A stretch of 9,595 bases of DNA from Anaerobacillus sp. (GTDB lineage: Bacteria; Bacillota; Bacilli; Bacillales; Anaerobacillaceae). Under the pieces are notes generated by a model that made no database searches, was not told the DNA's origin, and saw nothing but the letters and a program-made list of their open reading frames with translations. Each line of letters begins with the position of its first letter. The first letter of the stretch is position 1. Of this stretch, positions 5,946 through 9,595 are shown one piece after another. The DNA lies in assembly GCA_007118195.1 (NCBI GenBank), contig SKSA01000050.1, positions 1-9,595 on the forward strand. The letters run 5' to 3'. A program made the translations under genes and the position numbers.

Positions 5946-7031
5946 TTAAGTTTCTGACGATGTACAAACATTATTACGTCCCTCTTGTTTTGCTTTATAT
6001 AAAGCATCATCAGCTTCTTGATACAGTTTTTCTGTATCATTTGTTCTTCCATTGTAAGAAGCAACTCCTATTGAAACCGTCAGATTTATTTCTTTTTTAC
6101 TAGGCAGTGTAAAAGAATGTCCTTCTACTGCCATTCGAATTCTACAAGCAACTTCCTGCGCTTGTTTTAGATTGCACTTTTCCAACAAAATAGAAAACTC
6201 TTCCCCACCGTTACGCGATACAATATCGCCACCTCGCATTAATTTCTTCAATAGCATTGCAAGCTGTTTTAATACTTCATCACCTGCAGGATGTCCGTAT
6301 TCATCATTAATTTGTTTAAAATAATCTATATCAATAATACATACTGCACAATGCTCTTTTTCGTTTTTCGCCTTTTCAATCATTAAATTATAAAAATAAT
6401 CAAAAGACCTTACATTGTACAATCCAGTTAAGGCATCACGCTGAGATCGTTCTTTATATTGATTGTACAACTTTGAATATCTTCTAATATAATTAACAAA
6501 ATAAAGTGTTAAAAAGCCGCCGATCAGTGAACTTATTATATGATAAAAAGCAATGTGGATAACGTGTGAAAAGTCATCTACGACTATGTATAAGGCAAAT
6601 GTAAAAATAAATTGACTGTATAAGAGTAATATTGTCCATTTTTTTATCCCTTCAGCTTTTACATAAAGGACGATAATCCATGCACCGATTGCCATTGTGA
6701 ACATCATAAATAGTGACACAATCGATGAAAAGTTTACATCGATAAAAAAACGACCGACAGATATAACCGTAGCAGATAAAAGAGCAGGAATAATCCCACC
6801 AAAATACGCTACAAGAATTACAGGGATATGTCTTAAATCTAAGATGGTTATATCATTCACTTGTATGCTGTAATGCATTAAAATGATACCAAGTACACCA
6901 CCGATTAAACCATCCAGTATTTTAATTTTTACCGGTGAGTTTAGAGTAAGTGGGTTATTTTTGAAGACTTGGTGCCAAATAAAAGTAAAAGACGTCAAAA
7001 GAGCAATATTCACAATTAAATCACTGATCAT
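5946..7031 (-). CDS. Membrane-bound diguanylate cyclase (5TM sensor plus GGDEF), DgcK/YhcK-like
   Basis: Makes the second messenger c-di-GMP from two GTP; in Bacillus this affects motility and matrix production. Seen in 361 residues: an N-terminal half with about six hydrophobic stretches (roughly 3-20, 38-58, 66-91, 103-125, 131-151, 157-182) resembling the 5TMR-LYT sensor domain, then a short helix and a GGDEF domain from RDALTGLYN (198-206). The nucleotide- and metal-binding DIDYFKQIND (234-243), GHPAGDE (246-252) and active-site GGEEF (275-279) are intact, preceded by Asn rather than the common Tyr. The inhibitory I-site RGGD (266-269) sits exactly five residues before GGEEF, so product feedback is expected. 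There is no EAL domain. Length and layout match B. subtilis YhcK (DgcK). The ATG is preceded by AAAGGA with 8 nt spacing. It is monocistronic, with its own promoter. The signal sensed is unknown. Confidence 0.93.
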   Translation of the reverse strand: MISDLIVNIALLTSFTFIWHQVFKNNPLTLNSPVKIKILDGLIGGVLGIILMHYSIQVNDITILDLRHIPVILVAYFGGIIPALLSATVISVGRFFIDVNFSSIVSLFMMFTMAIGAWIIVLYVKAEGIKKWTILLLYSQFIFTFALYIVVDDFSHVIHIAFYHIISSLIGGFLTLYFVNYIRRYSKLYNQYKERSQRDALTGLYNVRSFDYFYNLMIEKAKNEKEHCAVCIIDIDYFKQINDEYGHPAGDEVLKQLAMLLKKLMRGGDIVSRNGGEEFSILLEKCNLKQAQEVACRIRMAVEGHSFTLPSKKEINLTVSIGVASYNGRTNDTEKLYQEADDALYKAKQEGRNNVCTSSET

Positions 7032-7055
7032 CTTCTTAGTCCTTTCTTTTGTAGG

Positions 7056-7080
7056 ATTGTATCATTATGGCGCATACAAT
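7056..7080. promoter_or_regulatory. Inverted repeat in the 5' leader of the diguanylate cyclase gene
   Basis: ATTGTAT (7056-7062) and ATACAAT (7074-7080) are perfect arms around an 11-nt spacer, just downstream of the predicted transcription start and before the ribosome binding site. The site could be an operator that blocks elongation or initiation, or an RNA hairpin. The binding protein is unknown. Confidence 0.4.
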
Positions 7081-7095
7081 TATGTGAATAGTTAA

Positions 7096-7104
7096 ATTAT
7101 ATCA
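7096..7104 (-). promoter_or_regulatory. Extended -10 promoter of the diguanylate cyclase gene
   Basis: TGATATAAT reads leftward from 7104, a TGN-TATAAT extended -10. There is no recognisable -35 at 17 nt, which is typical of this promoter class. The start would be near 7089, giving a leader of about 58 nt. Confidence 0.55.
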
Positions 7105-7170
7105 TAATTTTCTGACAATTATTTAGGTGAATTTCTTCATTACCTTACATAGCTAACTCTCTGCAAAATA

Positions 7171-7196
7171 TAGTTAAGAGGAGGTCAACTTAACTA
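7171..7196. repeat. Nested inverted repeat with a Shine-Dalgarno-like centre
   Basis: TAGTTAAG (7171-7178) and CTTAACTA (7189-7196) are perfect arms around AGGAGGTCAA. A weaker outer pair, AGCTAA (about 7151) and TTAGCT (about 7199), extends the symmetry. No start codon follows within reach on the plus strand, and no T-run follows on either strand. It lies upstream of the diguanylate cyclase promoter and beyond the MFS terminator. Confidence 0.45.
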
Positions 7197-7266
7197 CATT
7201 TAGCTTCTTAGTCGCACTGGATCATTAATATAAAACTCATTAATTTAATCATTATTTATCTAACAC

Positions 7267-7311
7267 AAAAAAATGACTCATTTTTTCGTGTAAACACTAC
7301 TCTATGAGTCA
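7267..7311 (-). terminator. Intrinsic terminator of the MFS gene
   Basis: On the minus strand TGACTCAT (7311-7304) pairs with ATGAGTCA (7281-7274), then seven T (7273-7267). The 22-nt loop can pair internally (GTG/CAC). It starts 11 nt past the MFS stop. Confidence 0.85.
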
Positions 7312-7322
7312 CTCTTATATTA

Positions 7323-8531
7323 TTAGCTTGCTTTCACTTCTTTTTTTACAACACCATCTTCTAAATGACGATCGTACATATATGTTGATACAAATCCAAT
7401 CATGAACATGAACATTAGGCCATAAAATAACGCTTGCATCCCGTAGATATCAACGACAATTCCACCAAGGAGAGGACCTACCATACGACCACCTTGTGCG
7501 ATACTGTTAACAACCCCTTGATAAAAACCGGCTTTCCCTTTAGGAGCCAACTGATGAGCAATTGTCGGTACTGCTGGCCAAACAAACATCTCACCGATCG
7601 TTAAAATAATCATTGCGACAACAAAGACGAGAAACACTTCTGCTTGCGCTAAAACAAACAAGGAAACCATGAACACGCCAAGACCAAAGTATATTTGACC
7701 TTTTAACGTATGGAACCATTTTTTTATCATGCCTGATATTAGTGGTTGACCTAATACGATCATAGCCCCATTAATGGTCCAAATTAAACTATATTGTTGC
7801 AAACTAATCCCTAACGATTGCGTATGAACAGAAATCGTTGTAGGCCATTGTGAATAAGCAATCCAAGAAATAACAAAACCAATACATAAAATTAATAAGG
7901 CTTTAAACCTTGACTTGTTTTCAATCAATGCTTTTTGATCAAAAACATTACTTTGTTGAACATTATCACTCGTTTCGCCTTGCATCCCTCTATAACCGAA
8001 GAAAGCAACTAAAAAGAAAATGAAAAACATAAAGCCATTGGCAAAAAATACGTAATCAAACCTAATCGATGCGACGAGTCCACCTAAAGCAGCTCCAACA
8101 GCAATTCCGAAGTTTTGAGCGACATAAATCGAATTAAATGCCTTTCGTCCTCCCTCAGGCCAAACAGTACCTGCCATTGCATACATAGACGGAAACGTAA
8201 TTCCTGAACCAAAACCTAAACAAATTAATAAAACAACATAATAATTAAAACTGTGAAAAAATGCTAACGTAAATGCACTAGCCATTGTTATTGAAATACC
8301 TAATACAATCGTTTTATAGCCACCAATTCGATCAAAAAGTCTTCCCCCAATTAAATTACCAATGACTCCTGCTCCAGAATTCATCATCAGAACAAGACCG
8401 GCAACACTCAATGATTTTCCCAATTCTTGATGGATGTAAATCATATTTAATGGCCACAAAAAAGAAGCGCCTATTACGTTAATCACCATTCCGATGATTA
8501 GTAACCATAACGCCTTTGGATACTTTGGCAT
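7323..8531 (-). CDS. Major facilitator superfamily transporter, YttB-like (putative efflux)
   Basis: Integral membrane secondary transporter; the substrate is not predictable from sequence. Seen: 402 residues with about twelve hydrophobic helices in two six-helix halves, joined by a hydrophilic loop at about 181-208. The MFS motif A is present between TM2 and TM3 as GGRLFDRIGGYK (62-73). A glycine-rich GGRMVGPLLGG (347-357) in TM11 echoes the antiporter-type motif of drug:H+ exporters. The opening YPKALWLLIIGMVIN resembles B. subtilis YttB as I remember it, and YttB is, I believe, also encoded close to leuS. The ATG has AGAGGT 4 nt upstream. It has its own sigma-A promoter and terminator. Upstream there is also an intrinsic terminator overlapped by a tiny ORF, which may be a leader attenuator and would fit a drug-inducible exporter. 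That link is inference. Confidence 0.9.
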   Translation of the reverse strand: MPKYPKALWLLIIGMVINVIGASFLWPLNMIYIHQELGKSLSVAGLVLMMNSGAGVIGNLIGGRLFDRIGGYKTIVLGISITMASAFTLAFFHSFNYYVVLLICLGFGSGITFPSMYAMAGTVWPEGGRKAFNSIYVAQNFGIAVGAALGGLVASIRFDYVFFANGFMFFIFFLVAFFGYRGMQGETSDNVQQSNVFDQKALIENKSRFKALLILCIGFVISWIAYSQWPTTISVHTQSLGISLQQYSLIWTINGAMIVLGQPLISGMIKKWFHTLKGQIYFGLGVFMVSLFVLAQAEVFLVFVVAMIILTIGEMFVWPAVPTIAHQLAPKGKAGFYQGVVNSIAQGGRMVGPLLGGIVVDIYGMQALFYGLMFMFMIGFVSTYMYDRHLEDGVVKKEVKAS

Positions 8532-8570
8532 ATTGACCTCTACCTCTCTCTATTTCGTCTCTCTAAGGGA

Positions 8571-8599
8571 ATTGTATGCCATTGTAAGAGATTTATCAA
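8571..8599 (-). promoter_or_regulatory. Sigma-A promoter of the MFS gene
   Basis: TTGATA (8599-8594), a 17-nt spacer and TACAAT (8576-8571). The start would be near 8564, about 32 nt before the ATG. It lies downstream of the 8749-8790 terminator, so it can drive the MFS gene independently of that terminator. Confidence 0.72.
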
Positions 8600-8748
8600 T
8601 GTTAATTTTTGTGCTCTGTTTTTTCTTGAGTTTTTTGCTTTTTATTTGCGATTTTCCTGTTTTTCTTGCGATGTCCCCCTCTTTATTTGGGATAAACTCA
8701 AATTTTCTTGCACCACCTCTTTTTACTGTGATTACTTTTGATTTTCAC
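8600..8748. other. Strongly asymmetric T-rich (plus) / A-rich (minus) spacer
   Basis: About 150 bp between the MFS promoter and the isolated terminator, T-rich on the plus strand. It has imperfect repeats on the minus strand (CAAGAAAAACAGG and CAAGAAAAAACAGAG) and two Shine-Dalgarno-like stretches (AAAGAGGTGG, AAAGAGGGGG) without a well-spaced start codon. I see no convincing gene. Confidence 0.4.
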
Positions 8749-8790
8749 AAAAAAAAGAAGGTATCCCACGACTCACAACGGGATACCTTC
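8749..8790 (-). terminator. Isolated minus-strand intrinsic terminator in a divergent gap (possible attenuator)
   Basis: On the minus strand GAAGGTATCCC (8790-8780) pairs perfectly over 11 bp with GGGATACCTTC (8767-8757), with a 12-nt loop and eight T (8756-8749). It is a textbook terminator, but the flanking genes point away from each other, so no annotated transcript should end here. It may end a leader RNA or a small RNA that starts near 8810-8840. Confidence 0.85.
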
Positions 8791-8799
8791 GCCTTTCAT
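8773..8799 (-). CDS. Tiny ORF (MKGEGIPL) overlapping the terminator stem, possible leader peptide
   Basis: ATG at 8799-8797, seven further codons, TGA at 8775-8773 in the terminator loop. GGAAAGG (8810-8804) lies 4 nt upstream. Codons 4-7 form the 5' arm of the terminator, so a ribosome paused on this ORF would keep the stem open and allow transcription onward to the MFS gene. This is the arrangement of ribosome-mediated attenuators of antibiotic-resistance and efflux genes in Bacilli. Against it: nine codons with a Shine-Dalgarno can occur by chance, no strong promoter is visible upstream (best is a weak TTGTGC-N18-TTTAAT at 8846-8817, whose start would fall at the Shine-Dalgarno), and the MFS gene has a second promoter below the terminator. 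Confidence 0.3.
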   Translation of the reverse strand: MKGEGIPL

Positions 8800-8831
8800 T
8801 AAACCTTTCCTAGAATATTAAAAACCATTTA

Positions 8832-8840
8832 TGTTAAAAT
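8832..8840 (+). promoter_or_regulatory. Extended -10 promoter of the threonine aldolase gene
   Basis: TGTTAAAAT is a TGN-TAAAAT extended -10 with no clear -35. The start would be near 8847, giving a leader of about 24 nt that carries GGAGGA at 8857-8862. Confidence 0.45.
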
Positions 8841-8870
8841 GCACAAAAAGCCTATTGGAGGAATTCAACA

Positions 8871-9595
8871 ATGATTGATTTACGCAGTGATACAATTACT
8901 AAACCGACAAAAGCAATGCGCGAAGCGATGTACAACGCCGAAGTCGGTGATGACGTTTACGGTGAAGACCCGTCCATTAATAAACTTGAGAAGCTAGCAG
9001 CACAAATGTTAGGAAAAGAAGCGGCATTATTTGTGACGAGCGGGACACAAGGAAACCAAATAGCCGTACTTACTCATTGTCGCCCGGGAGAAGAAATTAT
9101 TTTAGATGAAGATTCGCATATCGTTTTTTATGAAGGTGGGGCAATCTCGGCATTCGCAGGAGTTCAACCTAGAACGATTAAGTCAGAAAACGGTTTACTC
9201 TGTCCTGATAAATTAAAAGAAGCGATTCGGACGGACGACATTCACTTTCCCGATACTAGTCTTATTTGCCTTGAAAATACTCATAACCGTGGAGGTGGAG
9301 TCGCTATTCCACCAACACATATGGAAAAACTATTTACCGTCGCAAATGAACACAACCTTCCTGTTCATTTAGATGGAGCTCGCCTATTCAACGCGGCTGT
9401 CGCTTTAAATGAACCGTTAACTGAGTTTACGAAATATACAACAACAGTCCAAATTTGTTTATCAAAAGGATTAGGAGCGCCTGTCGGTTCGATTTTAGCA
9501 GGGCCGAAAGACTTTATTGAAAAAGCTCGTAAATGGCGAAAAAGACTAGGTGGTGGCCTAAGACAAGTCGGGATCCTTGGAGCTGCTGGTCTTAT
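8871..9595 (+). CDS. ltaE: Low-specificity L-threonine aldolase, N-terminal 241 residues (cut by window edge)
   Basis: PLP-dependent cytoplasmic enzyme that cleaves L-threonine or L-allo-threonine to glycine and acetaldehyde. Seen: the opening IDLRSDTITKPT and GDDVYGEDPS (26-35) are hallmarks of the threonine aldolase / beta-eliminating lyase family. GTQGN (58-62) is in the cofactor phosphate region and ENTHN (135-139) follows. HLDGAR (166-171) supplies the Asp that contacts the PLP ring nitrogen, and SKGLGAPVGS (198-207) holds the PLP-binding Lys199, matching its usual place near 197-199. The ATG has GGAGGA with 8 nt spacing. About 100 residues should follow outside the window, so the reading frame is open to the edge because it is truncated, not broken. 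It is divergent from the MFS gene with no obvious metabolic link. Confidence 0.95.
   Translation, partial: MIDLRSDTITKPTKAMREAMYNAEVGDDVYGEDPSINKLEKLAAQMLGKEAALFVTSGTQGNQIAVLTHCRPGEEIILDEDSHIVFYEGGAISAFAGVQPRTIKSENGLLCPDKLKEAIRTDDIHFPDTSLICLENTHNRGGGVAIPPTHMEKLFTVANEHNLPVHLDGARLFNAAVALNEPLTEFTKYTTTVQICLSKGLGAPVGSILAGPKDFIEKARKWRKRLGGGLRQVGILGAAGL

Noticed and set aside
5915..6103. Plus-strand 62-codon frame opposite the end of the diguanylate cyclase gene
   Set aside because: Antisense shadow with no ribosome binding site and no recognisable protein character.
6883..7095. Plus-strand 70-codon frame over the start of the diguanylate cyclase gene
   Set aside because: Antisense to the first membrane segments of a solid gene and runs through its promoter; hydrophobicity is a reflection of the opposite strand.
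7163..7170. GCAAAATA, a single half-site resembling the put palindromes, upstream of the diguanylate cyclase gene
   Set aside because: Only one half-site with no partner and no sigma-54 promoter nearby; expected by chance in AT-rich DNA.
8642..8713. GTG-initiated 23-residue minus-strand ORF after the isolated terminator
   Set aside because: The only Shine-Dalgarno-like sequence ends about 2 nt before the GTG, too close for initiation; the peptide is low complexity.
8550..8744. 64-codon lysine-rich open frame on the minus strand just upstream of the MFS gene
   Set aside because: It has no ATG, GTG or TTG near its beginning, overlaps the MFS promoter and reflects the A-rich strand. A decayed gene cannot be excluded, but nothing supports it.
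8494..8802. Plus-strand 102-codon frame between the MFS gene and ltaE
   Set aside because: Begins inside the MFS gene antisense, crosses its promoter and an intrinsic terminator hairpin; the Phe/Leu-rich product comes from T-rich DNA.

Overview
The window looks like chromosome of a low-GC Gram-positive bacterium of the Bacillaceae. The evidence is AT-rich intergenic DNA, strong AGGAGG-type ribosome binding sites, TTG starts, a T-box-controlled leuS, and proteins that resemble Bacillus families throughout. I see no phage, transposon, CRISPR, rRNA or tRNA genes. All identifications come from reading motifs; no database was searched.

Left region (1-2824): a proline-utilisation locus. On the minus strand a proline dehydrogenase (putB) is followed by an unannotated 34-residue single-membrane-span protein, and then by the start of the Na+/proline symporter putP, which runs off the left edge. 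Divergently on the plus strand lies a PAS / sigma-54 AAA+ / Fis-HTH activator of the RocR type. The 190-bp gap between them holds a near-consensus sigma-54 (-24/-12) promoter facing putB, a good sigma-A promoter facing the activator, and two perfect palindromes sharing the half-site TTTTGC. One palindrome sits between the -35 and -10 of the activator promoter and the other abuts its ribosome binding site. This suggests one protein that activates put and represses itself.

Middle region (2825-5945): the activator and leuS are convergent and share a bidirectional terminator. leuS (minus strand) is preceded by a complete T-box leader with a CUC leucine specifier, the GGGTGGTACCGCGG antiterminator motif and an intrinsic terminator. 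About 150 nt of repeat-bearing leader then separates that terminator from the leuS start.

Right region (5946-9595): a membrane-anchored diguanylate cyclase (5TM sensor plus GGEEF, I-site intact) and a 12-TM MFS transporter, both on the minus strand and each with its own promoter. They are followed by the start of a low-specificity threonine aldolase on the plus strand, cut by the right edge. The divergent gap between the MFS gene and the aldolase contains an unexpected minus-strand intrinsic terminator. The 5' arm of its stem is overlapped by a tiny ORF (start plus 7 codons) with its own Shine-Dalgarno. This is the layout of a ribosome-mediated attenuator upstream of an efflux-type gene, and it is the most speculative but most interesting element here, together with the small protein next to PutP.
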